Assembly (NCBI GenBank): GCA_016124445.1
Contig: WGNR01000001.1
Coordinates: 124,001 to 188,000, forward strand
DNA from: a bacterium
Lineage (GTDB): Bacteria > Planctomycetota > Planctomycetia > Pirellulales > Pirellulaceae
Reading direction: 5' to 3'
Length of the DNA: 64,000 bases
Part shown: in pieces, positions 15,535 to 24,771 of the stretch
Numbering within the stretch: position 1 is the stretch's first letter
Layout of the letters: each line of letters begins with the position of its first letter
Made by a program: the position numbers and the translations under genes
Notes under the pieces: generated by a model
Database searches by the model: none
Told to the model about the DNA's origin: nothing
What the model saw: the letters and a program-made list of their open reading frames with translations, nothing else

Positions 15535-17244
15535 ATGTTCACGCTACGGATTCAACATTGGCGACATGGTCTCGCGTTTTTCGGGATCGTCCTTGGGGTA
15601 TTCTATGCCCAAGCCGCCATGGCTCGTCCCTGGACCACGCTGGAAGGGAAAGTGGTCGAGGCGGAACTCGTGGACATCGTTCATGACGGGAATGCCGTCG
15701 TATTGGACGTGAGTGGGAAGCGCTTCGAGGTCCCTCTCGAACGGCTCTCGCAAAAAGATCGTGGCTACGTTCAAGGTTTGAAAGATGCCAACTTCAAACC
15801 TTCCGACGCGGAAATCAATCGCGAAATCGACGAAGCCGTTTCCGAAGACGAGCAAGGCAAAGGTGCCGATCGCAACCAACCGGTGCGGCTAGGTGCTGAA
15901 CGAATCTGGCGTTCGCGCGAAGGCGCCGCGGTCGAAGCGAAGTTTCTGCGGATGGTGTATGGCACCGTCGTCCTGAAAGAAGGACCTCGTTACCATCGAA
16001 TTCAGTACTATGATTTGTCGCTGGCTGATCGACAGTTTCTGTTCGATGCGCATAAGGCAATCAATAAAGAGGCCATGGTTCCGCCTGTCCGCCCTGACCT
16101 GAAGGACGCGGTTACAAGCGTTCCCGCCTACGATAACCAGCCCCCTGGTCCGACTTCGACAATACCGATGCCGCCGCCCAGCAACTCTTCCAATGGGAAT
16201 CCTTCTGGAGGGAATGTTGCCGGAAACAACTCCTCGGGCAGCACGCGTCCTTCTAGTTCCAACGTCGTCTTGCCCGGCAATGGCTTTGGGGCGGGATCGG
16301 CCGAAACCAAGCTGCCCCCCTCCGGCTTTGGCTCGACTCCTCGGTCGACCAACCTGCCTTCCAACGGGTTCGGGAGCACATCTCCCGACAGTTCAGATTC
16401 GAGCGTCAAGTTGCCCCCATCCGGATTCGGCAGTGCCAGTCCAGGCAGCAATCCCCCCAACGTGAAACTCCCGTCCAACGGATTTGGGAATATCAATCCA
16501 GAGCCGACTCCAAGCACGGAAACCCCGTTCGATTCCGATGAGAAGCTACCTGGAAACGGCTTCGGCAACATGCAGGAAGAACCGATCGTCGAGGAAAAAG
16601 GCTCATTCGACTCGATTCCCTCCTCGTCCGGATTCGGAAGCAAGGGTCACGTCACGGTCCCTTCATCCACTATCGTGGAGAACTCACCTGAATCGAACTC
16701 GGAAGATCAGCCCCCTCTGTTCGATGTTGCCTCGCTGGAGCCTAGCTCAGGCGGTTTTGGAGGTTCCAACTCTCCGCCCCGCTCGCAACCCGGCACAACC
16801 CGTCCCTCGACGTCGCCAAACAGCACTCCAACCAAACCCAATCAGCCTCCCCAGCCAACAACCCAGCCGCAAAACAACCCGACTAGTGCCATCACGAATC
16901 CGAACGATTCGCAGTACCAACCGCAGACCTATACTCCCCAGTCCGATTTCAACGCGTATCAGCCCCCTGCCCAGCGTGAGTACACCACCACCGACTGGAA
17001 TCTCCAGATGTTTGGCGTCACCCTCTTGGGCACCGGCAGCATGATGATTGCCGGTGGCTACTTCTGGATCGTGGCGTTGGCCTTTCTGGAAGATCACCAT
17101 TCAGGCGTCCGCAGTCTGATTCCCGGGATGGCAATCGTTTACGGCCTTTCGGAATGGGAGAAATCAAGCACCGCGTTGTACGCGATGATGCTGGGCGTCT
17201 GCTTAATACTCGGAGGGTTTGGACTCCTAATGAGTGTTAGCTAG
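15535..17244 (+). CDS. Secreted/membrane SHD1-domain protein with LPxxGFG repeats
   Basis: 569 aa from ATG 15535, chosen because it starts a clean signal peptide or anchor (F-G-I-V-L-G-V-F-Y-A-Q-A-A-M-A) with AGAG upstream; GTG 15493 is possible. Two SHD1 (SLA1 homology) units follow: W-T-T-L-E-G-K-V-V-E-A-E-L with V-P-L-E-R-L-S-Q-K-D at ~30-75, and W-R-S-R-E-G-A-A-V-E-A-K-F with Y-Y-D-L-S-L-A-D-R at ~122-170. Residues ~245-410 carry six exact L-P-x-x-G-F-G motifs and two degenerate ones in a Ser/Pro/Asn-rich linker. Two hydrophobic helices lie at the C terminus (~490-515, ~545-568). SHD1 is a small beta-barrel that binds peptide motifs in eukaryotes; its role in planctomycetes is not known. 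Confidence 0.8.
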   Translation: MFTLRIQHWRHGLAFFGIVLGVFYAQAAMARPWTTLEGKVVEAELVDIVHDGNAVVLDVSGKRFEVPLERLSQKDRGYVQGLKDANFKPSDAEINREIDEAVSEDEQGKGADRNQPVRLGAERIWRSREGAAVEAKFLRMVYGTVVLKEGPRYHRIQYYDLSLADRQFLFDAHKAINKEAMVPPVRPDLKDAVTSVPAYDNQPPGPTSTIPMPPPSNSSNGNPSGGNVAGNNSSGSTRPSSSNVVLPGNGFGAGSAETKLPPSGFGSTPRSTNLPSNGFGSTSPDSSDSSVKLPPSGFGSASPGSNPPNVKLPSNGFGNINPEPTPSTETPFDSDEKLPGNGFGNMQEEPIVEEKGSFDSIPSSSGFGSKGHVTVPSSTIVENSPESNSEDQPPLFDVASLEPSSGGFGGSNSPPRSQPGTTRPSTSPNSTPTKPNQPPQPTTQPQNNPTSAITNPNDSQYQPQTYTPQSDFNAYQPPAQREYTTTDWNLQMFGVTLLGTGSMMIAGGYFWIVALAFLEDHHSGVRSLIPGMAIVYGLSEWEKSSTALYAMMLGVCLILGGFGLLMSVS

Positions 17245-17388
17245 TCAAAGTGTGCGACGGCAGCTAATCGTCGTGCCGGCAGAGATTTGTCTTCGCAGGC
17301 GATCCTGGCAAGTTTGACTGGCATTGATCATATTATTGAATCCTTCGTTCGATCTGTTTTTTTACTTCCCAAATCTGGAATCGAAACC

Positions 17389-18516
17389 ATGCTGGCCCGC
17401 CGCTGCATTTTCGTGTTGCCTTTATTCCTCTGCCTTTTTTCCAGCCTTGCACTGGCCCAGGACGTTCGTGAATGGACGGACGCGAATGGTAAAAAGCTCG
17501 AAGGCAAGTTTCTGGAACTAACTGCCGAAGGCAACGTTCGCATCAATTCGAACGGGCAGTTTTTCTCCATCCCGATCACCGCCTTCAGCCAGGCAGATCA
17601 AGACTATGCTCGGCAGCAACAAAAGGCCAAAGAGAACATGGCCCCCAAGGAACCGGTGATCGACAAATCGGACATGACCTTGTTCGACAACCGTGAATGG
17701 TCCGACTTCCGCGGCGATAGTGTAAAAGCGAAGTATGTCCGCATGCACGAAGGCTATGTCATCCTGCTGCAAGGCAACAAAGCTCACAAGCTCTCGTTCT
17801 ATACCTTGAGCACCGAAGATCAGAAGTACCTGCGAGGGCATCTGACCAAACGGGGCGAAGCGGACGAAATCCTCACCCGCGAGAAAATGGAAGAAGCGGA
17901 CCCTGACGTTCACAAAGAACTCGACATGTTTCAACGAATGCGTTCCCCCACAACCGTTGGCGGGACAAGGCCCGGACCAGGCCCTGGAGGCATGACCAAC
18001 AATTCCTCGCGTGGTCCAGCCTACGTTCCTCCGCCGTTCGATCCCAACAACAGCACCGAGCCGTTCGATCCTTCAACGGAACCTACGTCGAACAATTCCG
18101 CTGGGACGGCCAACCCAGGCCAACCTGGCTCGATGCCAGAGGCAACGATTCCTTCCGAGGCCAACAATTCCGGCTTTGGATCGAACACCGAAGGCACGTC
18201 GATGCCATCCAACAACTACAGTCAGCCCGGCGCTCAGCCCCAAAACGGCGGCAACAATTCCTCGCCTGGCTTTGGCGGTCGATTTGACAGTGTCGAGCCA
18301 GGATATTGTCCAAATTGCCGTCAACAGCTTCCCAAGGGTATCGGGCCTGGCGATCACTGCCCGCGCTGTAATGTCTTCCTCGAATCGTGGGTGACTCCTG
18401 GCAATGGTCCGCCGGTCGAACCCTGGTACGAGCGTTACCACGTCATCTACATCGTTGGCGCAGCGATCGTCATCATCGGCGGCTTGGGACTGCTCTCCAA
18501 AAAGTTCTATAGCTAA
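17389..18516 (+). CDS. Second SHD1-domain protein with zinc-ribbon-like cysteines and C-terminal anchor
   Basis: 375 aa from ATG 17389, which opens a textbook signal peptide (V-L-P-L-F-L-C-L-F-S-S-L-A-L-A-Q). Two SHD1 units occur at ~22-70 (E-W-T-D-A-N-G-K-K-L-E-G-K-F) and ~100-150 (E-W-S-D-F-R-G-D-S-V-K-A-K-Y). A Pro/Asn/Ser-rich linker follows, then paired cysteines C-P-N-C and C-P-R-C around residue 306-325 resembling a zinc ribbon, and a single C-terminal helix (~348-370). It is about 145 bases after a gene of the same design on the same strand, so the pair probably arose by duplication and divergence. It lacks the LPxxGFG repeats. Confidence 0.8.
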   Translation: MLARRCIFVLPLFLCLFSSLALAQDVREWTDANGKKLEGKFLELTAEGNVRINSNGQFFSIPITAFSQADQDYARQQQKAKENMAPKEPVIDKSDMTLFDNREWSDFRGDSVKAKYVRMHEGYVILLQGNKAHKLSFYTLSTEDQKYLRGHLTKRGEADEILTREKMEEADPDVHKELDMFQRMRSPTTVGGTRPGPGPGGMTNNSSRGPAYVPPPFDPNNSTEPFDPSTEPTSNNSAGTANPGQPGSMPEATIPSEANNSGFGSNTEGTSMPSNNYSQPGAQPQNGGNNSSPGFGGRFDSVEPGYCPNCRQQLPKGIGPGDHCPRCNVFLESWVTPGNGPPVEPWYERYHVIYIVGAAIVIIGGLGLLSKKFYS

Positions 18517-18523
18517 TGATCTG

Positions 18524-18548
18524 CCTGAGCGAGGAACTTTCGCTCAGG
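18524..18548 (+). terminator. Terminator-like hairpin after the second SHD1 gene
   Basis: CCTGAGCGA (18524-18532) and TCGCTCAGG (18540-18548) pair perfectly around a seven-base loop, eight bases after the stop codon. There is no T tract, so termination may depend on other factors. Confidence 0.5.
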
Positions 18549-18866
18549 TGTCGACCAAATTCGTCTTCCGATTTTTAGAAATCTGGTGCGAAGGTCGACC
18601 AACCAAAGGCACCGTTTCCCTCGGGGCTGCGTGCCGCGTGTCAAACCTTGCGGGCAGGCGCAAAAGCTGTCTTGCCGATGGCATCCCTGGGCAGCACGGC
18701 GATTTGGGATTACCATTGGAACGACGTGGAAACCCGGTCGCCATCGACATTTGCGACGAGTCCGCCTGCAAAACTACATCCTGATTAACCACATCCCAAA
18801 CGACAGCACCCTGCACACCGCAATCTTTGAGCCGCTCTTCGACGGGTCTTTTCCGACTCGCAGCCG
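18549..18866. other. Intergenic region before the FAD/Fe-S oxidoreductase gene
   Basis: About 320 bases. I see no convincing gene on either strand: short frames cross it but none has a ribosome binding site or family-like sequence. It must contain the promoter and leader of the downstream operon, but I could not point to good -35 and -10 boxes. Confidence 0.4.
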
Positions 18867-21839
18867 ATGGATTTAGAACGCGAACGAATTCGAGCCGATC
18901 TCCGCGGTGTCCTCGCTGGCGAAATCTGCTGCGACGATACATTCCTCGAGCTTTACTCGACCGACGCGAGCATCTTCCAAATCAAGCCGTTGGCGGTCGT
19001 TCGGCCTCGGCGAACGGCGGACGTCGCCGCGACGGTCCAGTACGCCGCCGATAACCAAATCCCCATTCACGCTCGCGGAGCCGGAACCGGGATGGCTGGC
19101 GAATCGCTCGGGCAAGGTATCGTCATCGACTTCGCGCATTCGATGCGGAGAATCCTCGAAACAGGCGACGATTGGGTTCGCGTTCAACCTGGTGTGGTAC
19201 TGGCCAATCTGAATCGTTACCTGGCCCAGCGCGACCAAATCTTCGGCCCCGATCCCGCCACGCGCAGCGTAACGACGATGGGAGGCGTCATCGCCCGCAA
19301 TGCTTCCGGCAGCCACTGGCCGCAGCATGGTTCGGCCAGCGATCACATCCTGGAACTTCAAGCCGTGCTTTCCAGCGGCGAAGTGGTCACCATCAAACCA
19401 ACGCACCTGGACCGCGTCGCCCACCTCGAGTCGCCGGAACTGGTCCGCATCACCTCCGGCGTGTCGGAACTGATCAATAGCCACGCCGACGACATCGCCA
19501 ATCATCTGCCCAAGACCTTCAGCCAAGGCAGCGGCTATCAACTAACCGGCACGCTTGAAAACGACCAGGTCGATTTGTGCAAGCTATTGGCCGGTTCGGA
19601 AGGAACGTTGGCTTTAATTACCCAGGCCAAATTGCGGACCAGTCCCCGTTCCAATGCTCGCGGGCTGGTACTGTTGTTCTTTGAACGCCTCGATAACGCA
19701 GCGAAAGCGGCCGTGCTGCTTTCGCGCGTTGGCATTAGCGCGTGCGACTTGCTTGATCGCCGGACCTTGGCGATCGCTCGCGAGACCGACCAACGGTATT
19801 CGCATCTGATTCCCGAGAACACCGAGGCGATGCTGCTGGTCGAGTACTCCGGCGATAGCCAGACGATCGTCCACGAGGAACTGGAAAAGATCGCCGACCA
19901 GATTCGCCGCCGTCGCAAGCTGGCCTTTCATTCGTTGATCAGCACCAGCCCGAAAGAAGTTGGTATCTACTGGGAACTGGCCCGACGGATGACTCCGATC
20001 CTGTATCGGCTCAAAGGCAATACCCGGCCGCTGCCATTCGTCGAAGACATGTCGGTCCCACCGGCGCAGTTGCCGAAGTTTCTGACAAAGCTGCAAGACG
20101 TTTTGAAACGCAACGAGACAATCGCATCGATCTTCGCGCATGCGGCCCATGGCAATCTGCACGTTCGCCCGCTTCTGAACATGGCCAACCCCGACGACCT
20201 GGCCAAGTTGGAACGGATTGCCGACGAGATCTATACCGAACTATTCCAACTGGGCGGTTCACTCAGCGGCGAAAGTGGTGACGGGATCAGCCGTACTCCT
20301 TATCTCCCGCGGCAGTACGGACCACTCTATGACTTGTTCGGTCGAATCAAACGTCTGTTCGACCCCGCTGGCATTTTCAACCCTGGCAAAAAGGTTCTCT
20401 CGTCGACCTTTTCTCCGATGGAATTGGTTCGCCCGGTCGAAATCGTTCCACGCGACGAGGATTCGCCAGACAACGAGAATAGCGACAAGCCATCGCCCAA
20501 ACCAATCGAGCTCCAGGTTTTGAATTGGTCTCCTGAGGAAATGGCAAACGCGGCCCGCAGTTGTCATGGCTGCGGCCGATGCCGCACATACGGTTCCGAT
20601 TCGCGAATGTGCCCTGTGTTTCGTTTTGATTCGCGCGAAGATGCTTCGCCCCGGGCCAAGGCGAACCTTCTGCGCGGAGTCCTGTCGGGACAACTTCCGC
20701 CAGAGAACCTGGAAAAGGAAGAGACTCGCGAGATCCTCAACACCTGTTTCCATTGCCATCAATGCCGGATCGATTGTCCCTCGAACGTCGACATCCCCAA
20801 CATGGTTCTGGAAATGAAGGCCCGCCTGATCGACTCAGCCGGGCTGACACAAGACAGCGCGCTACAGGCCAAGATTCATCGCTGGGCGTTGTGGGCTAAC
20901 CGGTTCCCTCGCCTTGCGAATTGGGTACTCGGCAACCGAGGTATGCGTTGGCTTCTGGAAAGACTGATCGGTCTGGCCAAGCAACGAAAACTGCCGAAGG
21001 TGGCCAATCGAAGCTTCATTAAACAAGTCGCCCGCAAAGGACTGACCACGGCCACACGTCGTAGCGGCCGCAAAGTTCTCTACTTTGTCGACCTGTACGC
21101 GAACATGTTCGACACGCAGTTGGCTCACGCGTTTATCAACGTGCTGGATCATAACCGCATTGCGGTCTTCGTGCATCCCAAGCAGCAAGTCAGCGGTATG
21201 GCAGCGATCTCTCAGGGAGCCGTCACGATGGCGGCCCGTCTGGCTCATCGCAATATCCAGGCCTTGGCCGAAGCAGTTCGGCAAGGCTATACAATCGTTG
21301 CCACCGAGCCTTCCGCCGTGATGGCGCTCACGCACGAATATCGCAACCTGCTCGACACGGACGATGCCCGGATAGTTGCCGAGAACACGCGAGAGGCTTG
21401 TGAATACCTGTGGGACCTGCACCATCATGGCGGGCTGGAACTCGACTTGAAGCCAGTCAATCTGTCGGTCGGGTTTCATGTGCCGTGCCACCTGCGAGCA
21501 TTACACAAAGAGTCGTACGGCCAGCGCATCTTGCAATTGATCCCAGGTCTCTCGGTTCGACCGATCGAAAAGGGCTGTTCCGGCATGGCAGGCACCTTTG
21601 GACTGACGCGAAATAATTTCCGCAGCAGCCTGCGTATCGGCTGGGACCTGATCGTCGCGATGCGCAATAAACACATCGAGATTGGCTCGACCGAGTGCAG
21701 CGCATGTAAGATGCAAATCGAACAAGCCGGCAACAAGGCGGTCGTTCATCCGATCAAGCTGCTGGCGAAATCGTATGGCGTGCTCGATCAGGACACCGAT
21801 CTCTTTTCCCCATCGTCGCACGAATTGTTTATTTCATGA
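18867..21839 (+). CDS. FAD-linked and Fe-S oxidoreductase (YdiJ/D-2-hydroxyacid dehydrogenase-like)
   Basis: 990 aa. Residues ~35-215 form a PCMH/VAO-type FAD-binding domain with the R-G-A-G-T-G-M-A-G-E-S loop and a later G-G-V-I-A-R-N-A-S-G-S-H. The FAD-oxidase C domain covers ~245-510, with H-A-A-H-G-N-L-H-V-R-P near 435. Two ferredoxin-like motifs follow, C-H-G-C-G-R-C near 566 and C-F-H-C-H-Q-C-R-I-D-C-P near 627. CCG-type cysteine motifs of the GlpC/HdrB kind lie near 872 (P-C-H-L) and 945 (E-C-S-A-C-K). This fused arrangement and size match YdiJ-like proteins, which oxidise D-2-hydroxyacids such as D-2-hydroxyglutarate or D-lactate and pass electrons to a carrier. The stop overlaps moaD (ATGA). 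Confidence 0.88.
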   Translation: MDLERERIRADLRGVLAGEICCDDTFLELYSTDASIFQIKPLAVVRPRRTADVAATVQYAADNQIPIHARGAGTGMAGESLGQGIVIDFAHSMRRILETGDDWVRVQPGVVLANLNRYLAQRDQIFGPDPATRSVTTMGGVIARNASGSHWPQHGSASDHILELQAVLSSGEVVTIKPTHLDRVAHLESPELVRITSGVSELINSHADDIANHLPKTFSQGSGYQLTGTLENDQVDLCKLLAGSEGTLALITQAKLRTSPRSNARGLVLLFFERLDNAAKAAVLLSRVGISACDLLDRRTLAIARETDQRYSHLIPENTEAMLLVEYSGDSQTIVHEELEKIADQIRRRRKLAFHSLISTSPKEVGIYWELARRMTPILYRLKGNTRPLPFVEDMSVPPAQLPKFLTKLQDVLKRNETIASIFAHAAHGNLHVRPLLNMANPDDLAKLERIADEIYTELFQLGGSLSGESGDGISRTPYLPRQYGPLYDLFGRIKRLFDPAGIFNPGKKVLSSTFSPMELVRPVEIVPRDEDSPDNENSDKPSPKPIELQVLNWSPEEMANAARSCHGCGRCRTYGSDSRMCPVFRFDSREDASPRAKANLLRGVLSGQLPPENLEKEETREILNTCFHCHQCRIDCPSNVDIPNMVLEMKARLIDSAGLTQDSALQAKIHRWALWANRFPRLANWVLGNRGMRWLLERLIGLAKQRKLPKVANRSFIKQVARKGLTTATRRSGRKVLYFVDLYANMFDTQLAHAFINVLDHNRIAVFVHPKQQVSGMAAISQGAVTMAARLAHRNIQALAEAVRQGYTIVATEPSAVMALTHEYRNLLDTDDARIVAENTREACEYLWDLHHHGGLELDLKPVNLSVGFHVPCHLRALHKESYGQRILQLIPGLSVRPIEKGCSGMAGTFGLTRNNFRSSLRIGWDLIVAMRNKHIEIGSTECSACKMQIEQAGNKAVVHPIKLLAKSYGVLDQDTDLFSPSSHELFIS

Positions 21840-22081
21840 TCATTCGCATCAAATTGTTTGCCCTGGCCCAAGACCTGGCCGGAGCCGAAGAAGTAACGCT
21901 CGACGTGGCCCCCGGGGCGACAATCGAGACGGTGCGCGAGGCATTGGCCAACCAGGTCCCGGAGCTGAAGTCGATGCTGGTCAGCTGCGCGTTTGCGATC
22001 AACAACGAGTACGCGACGACCTCTTCGCCCGTTGAACCTGAGGACGAAATCGCCTGTTTACCTCCTGTGAGTGGTGGTTGA
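21836..22081 (+). CDS. moaD: Molybdopterin synthase sulfur-carrier subunit
   Basis: 81 aa ubiquitin-like protein ending in the obligatory Gly-Gly (P-P-V-S-G-G), which is converted to a thiocarboxylate that donates sulfur to molybdopterin. I-x-I-K-L-F-A-L-A-Q-D-L-A-G at the start is the family pattern. ATG 21836 overlaps the TGA of the FAD/Fe-S gene, and the next gene overlaps or closely follows, so it is translated within an operon. Confidence 0.94.
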   Translation: MIIRIKLFALAQDLAGAEEVTLDVAPGATIETVREALANQVPELKSMLVSCAFAINNEYATTSSPVEPEDEIACLPPVSGG

Positions 22082-22100
22082 GAGACGAAGCATCCAGAGC

Positions 22101-22544
22101 ATGGTGGAATTAACCGACAACCCGATTTGCACCGACCAGATCACCGCCCAGGTCACGTCCCCCCAGTGCGGCGCGGTGGTGCTGTTCCTGGGAACTACCA
22201 GGCAGCTGACCGATGGCCGCGAAACGGTCACGCTCACCTACACTTCGTACGCACCAATGGCTCAAAGCGAAATGGAAAAGCTGGAAGATCAGGCCCGGTC
22301 GCGCTGGCCGATCGGCGAATGCGTTTTGATACATCGCTTGGGGGAAGTTCCGGTCGGCCAGGCTAGCGTCGCCGTGGCCGTTTCGACTCCGCATCGACGC
22401 GACGCGTTCGAGGCGGCCAGTTGGCTGATGGACCGGATCAAAGAGCTAGTTCCGGTCTGGAAAAAAGAGCATTGGGCCACCGGTTCTACCCAGTGGGTTC
22501 ATCCAGGAATGACGAAGAACCTGGAGGATGGTACGTTACAATAA
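22101..22544 (+). CDS. moaE: Molybdopterin synthase catalytic subunit
   Basis: 147 aa from ATG 22101; a GTG at 22071 would overlap moaD by 11 bases and is the alternative. MoaE forms a heterotetramer with MoaD and inserts two sulfurs into precursor Z (cPMP). Family features: G-A-V-V-L-F-L-G-T-T-R, L-x-Y-T-S-Y-A-P-M-A with its following helix, H-R-L-G-E-V-P-V-G-Q-A-S-V, and V-P-V-W-K-K-E-H-W, which holds the conserved active-site lysines. All are intact. Confidence 0.94.
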   Translation: MVELTDNPICTDQITAQVTSPQCGAVVLFLGTTRQLTDGRETVTLTYTSYAPMAQSEMEKLEDQARSRWPIGECVLIHRLGEVPVGQASVAVAVSTPHRRDAFEAASWLMDRIKELVPVWKKEHWATGSTQWVHPGMTKNLEDGTLQ

Positions 22545-22548
22545 AGTT

Positions 22549-23556
22549 ATGGCCATTGATCCCCAATCTCCCCTGATCGACTCCTTTGGAAGGGTGCACA
22601 CGAGCCTGCGAATCAGCGTCACCGATCGCTGCAACATTCGCTGCTTTTACTGCATGCCGCTGGAAAACGTCCGCTTCAAGCCGCGCGAAGAGCTGCTGAC
22701 CTTCGAGGAAATGACCAAGGTCGTTTCGGTCGCCGCCCGCCATGGCATCCGCAAACTTCGGCTGACAGGCGGAGAACCGCTGGTTCGGGCGAATCTTGCT
22801 CAATTGATTCGCCTGCTGAAAGAAGTCCCAGGGATTGATGAAATCGCCCTGACGACCAACGGCATCTTGCTCCCTGAGACCGCTGTCGACTTAAAACAGG
22901 CGGGGCTCGATCGCTTGAATGTCAGCCTCGATGCATTGGACGAAGCGTTATTCGAGAAGATCACCCGGCGGCAAGGCGTGCAGAAAGTTCTCGCTGGAAT
23001 CGCGGCGGCCCAAGCGGCTGGCTTCGAGCAGATCCGGCTCAACGCGGTGGCGATCCGGAACCTGACCGAGGGAGAAATCGTTCCGCTAGCAAACTTTGCC
23101 CGAGAAAACGATCTGCATTTGCGCTTTATTGAATTCATGCCGCTGGATGCCGATCGGGCCTGGAAATCAGATCAGGTCCTTTCCGGCGAGGCGATCCGCG
23201 AGATAATTGCAAGCCAGGTTGCTCCACTGGCAGAAGCGAACCGTGCGGACAAAAGCCAGCCGGCAGTCGATTTCGCCTATGCCGACGGCCGCCAGCGCAT
23301 CGGATTTATCAACAGCGTCACGCAGCCTTTTTGCCAGGCATGCAACCGATTACGAATTACCGCGGAGGGACAACTTCGCAACTGTCTATTCGGAACGACC
23401 GAATGGGACGCGCGGCGAATACTGCGAAGCGGAGGAAGCGATGCCGACCTTTCTCAGCTTCTGCACGATTGTGTCGCCGCGAAGAAGGCTTCGCATGGCA
23501 TGGATTCCCCCGAGTTCATGCCGCCAGAGCGAGCCATGTACCAAATCGGGGGCTAA
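22549..23556 (+). CDS. moaA: GTP 3',8-cyclase (radical SAM, molybdenum cofactor step 1)
   Basis: Radical SAM enzyme that rearranges GTP to 3',8-cyclo-H2GTP, the first committed step to molybdenum cofactor. Counting from ATG 22549, the SAM cluster motif C-x3-C-x2-C lies at residues 28, 32 and 35, followed by the L-R-L-T-G-G-E-P-L loop. The second cluster motif, C-x2-C-x13-C, is in F-C-Q-A-C-N-R-L-R and C-L-F-G. The chain ends in the conserved Gly-Gly (Y-Q-I-G-G) needed for activity. ATG 22528 is an alternative start. moaC, moeA and mogA are not in the window. Confidence 0.95.
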   Translation: MAIDPQSPLIDSFGRVHTSLRISVTDRCNIRCFYCMPLENVRFKPREELLTFEEMTKVVSVAARHGIRKLRLTGGEPLVRANLAQLIRLLKEVPGIDEIALTTNGILLPETAVDLKQAGLDRLNVSLDALDEALFEKITRRQGVQKVLAGIAAAQAAGFEQIRLNAVAIRNLTEGEIVPLANFARENDLHLRFIEFMPLDADRAWKSDQVLSGEAIREIIASQVAPLAEANRADKSQPAVDFAYADGRQRIGFINSVTQPFCQACNRLRITAEGQLRNCLFGTTEWDARRILRSGGSDADLSQLLHDCVAAKKASHGMDSPEFMPPERAMYQIGG

Positions 23557-23583
23557 CGGGATCACCTAAGAAAGACCGACATT

Positions 23584-24744
23584 GTGGCACGAGAACGTAT
23601 TTACCTCGACAACGCGGCAACCAGTTGGCCCAAGCCGGCCAGCGTCGTCGAAGCGGTGCATGACCATTTAACGAAGCTGGGAGCATGCGCCGGACGAAGT
23701 GGCTATCGCGAAGCGAACGAGGTCGAGCGTCTGATCGGCGACGCCCGCAAACAAATTGCTTACCTGTTTGGAACGCATGTCCAGGAACAGGTCATCTTCG
23801 GCCACAACGGCACCGACATGCTGAACCTGGCGCTGCATGGTTTGCTGCGCCGCGGTGATCATGTCATTACCACCTCGGTCGAACATAATTCGGTCCTTCG
23901 CCCCCTCTCGACGATGCGAGAAATGTTGGACGTCGACGTTACCTACGTCCAACCAGGCGAGGATGGTCGAGTCGACCCCAATGCCATCGGCGAAGCGATT
24001 CGCGATAACACGCGTTTGGTTGCCATCACGCATGTTTCTAACGTGACCGGGGCCATTCAACCGGTCGAAGAGATCTTTGCGATTGCCAAGGATCGCGGCG
24101 TGCGCATGCTGGTCGATGCGGCCCAATCGGCCGGCCATCTTGACTTGAACCTGGGTGAAACGCCGATCGATATGGTGGCGTTTTCCGGCCACAAAGGTCT
24201 GCTTGGACCGTTGGGGACCGGAGCGATGATTCTGCAAGCCGATATCGCGGAAGAACTTCAGAGCCAACGCCAAGGCGGAACCGGCACCAAAAGCGAATCG
24301 GACCAGCAGCCGACCGAACTGCCCAGCAAGTTTGAAAGCGGTAACCCGAACGTCACCGGTATCCTGGGGCTAAGAGCCGGCGTGGAATATATCCGCGAGC
24401 AAACCGTGACCGCCCTCAATCGGCATTGCATGCATAATACGGCCCGGCTGCTCGAAGGCCTGAAGACGATGCCAACGGTGCGAATTCTCGGCCCTGAGAA
24501 CCTGGAGCATCGCACGAGCGTGGTCAGTATCATTGTCGAATCGTTCGACCCGCACGAACTGGCCACGGCCCTCGATTCGGCATTTGGGGTTCAGTGCCGA
24601 GCCGGACTTCATTGTGCTCCATTGATGCACCAGCACTTGGGGACAATCGGCATCGGCGGTACGCTTAGGTTTAGCCTGGGCATCTTCAACACGGCCGAGC
24701 AAATCGATCGTACTTTGGAAGCGATGCAGGCCATTTTGCGATAG
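23584..24744 (+). CDS. Cysteine desulfurase (class V aminotransferase, PLP-dependent)
   Basis: 386 aa, GTG start. It removes sulfur from cysteine as an enzyme-bound persulfide. The chain starts Y-L-D-N-A-A-T-S-W-P-K-P; the V-E-H-N-S-V-L-R-P-L histidine region and the D-A-A-Q-S-A-G-H motif bind PLP, the PLP lysine is K204 in S-G-H-K, and the catalytic cysteine is C344 in R-A-G-L-H-C-A-P (SufS/CsdA style). It lies 27 bases after moaA and is probably in the same operon. It may supply the sulfur loaded on MoaD (inference), although SufS-like roles in Fe-S assembly are equally possible. Confidence 0.9.
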   Translation: MARERIYLDNAATSWPKPASVVEAVHDHLTKLGACAGRSGYREANEVERLIGDARKQIAYLFGTHVQEQVIFGHNGTDMLNLALHGLLRRGDHVITTSVEHNSVLRPLSTMREMLDVDVTYVQPGEDGRVDPNAIGEAIRDNTRLVAITHVSNVTGAIQPVEEIFAIAKDRGVRMLVDAAQSAGHLDLNLGETPIDMVAFSGHKGLLGPLGTGAMILQADIAEELQSQRQGGTGTKSESDQQPTELPSKFESGNPNVTGILGLRAGVEYIREQTVTALNRHCMHNTARLLEGLKTMPTVRILGPENLEHRTSVVSIIVESFDPHELATALDSAFGVQCRAGLHCAPLMHQHLGTIGIGGTLRFSLGIFNTAEQIDRTLEAMQAILR

Positions 24745-24771
24745 CACTCGATCCCGATAGCAGTTCTTTCC

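Noticed and set aside
17310..17335. TTGACT followed by TATTAT before the second SHD1 gene
   Set aside because: Spacing is only about 11 bases, too short for a sigma-70 promoter.
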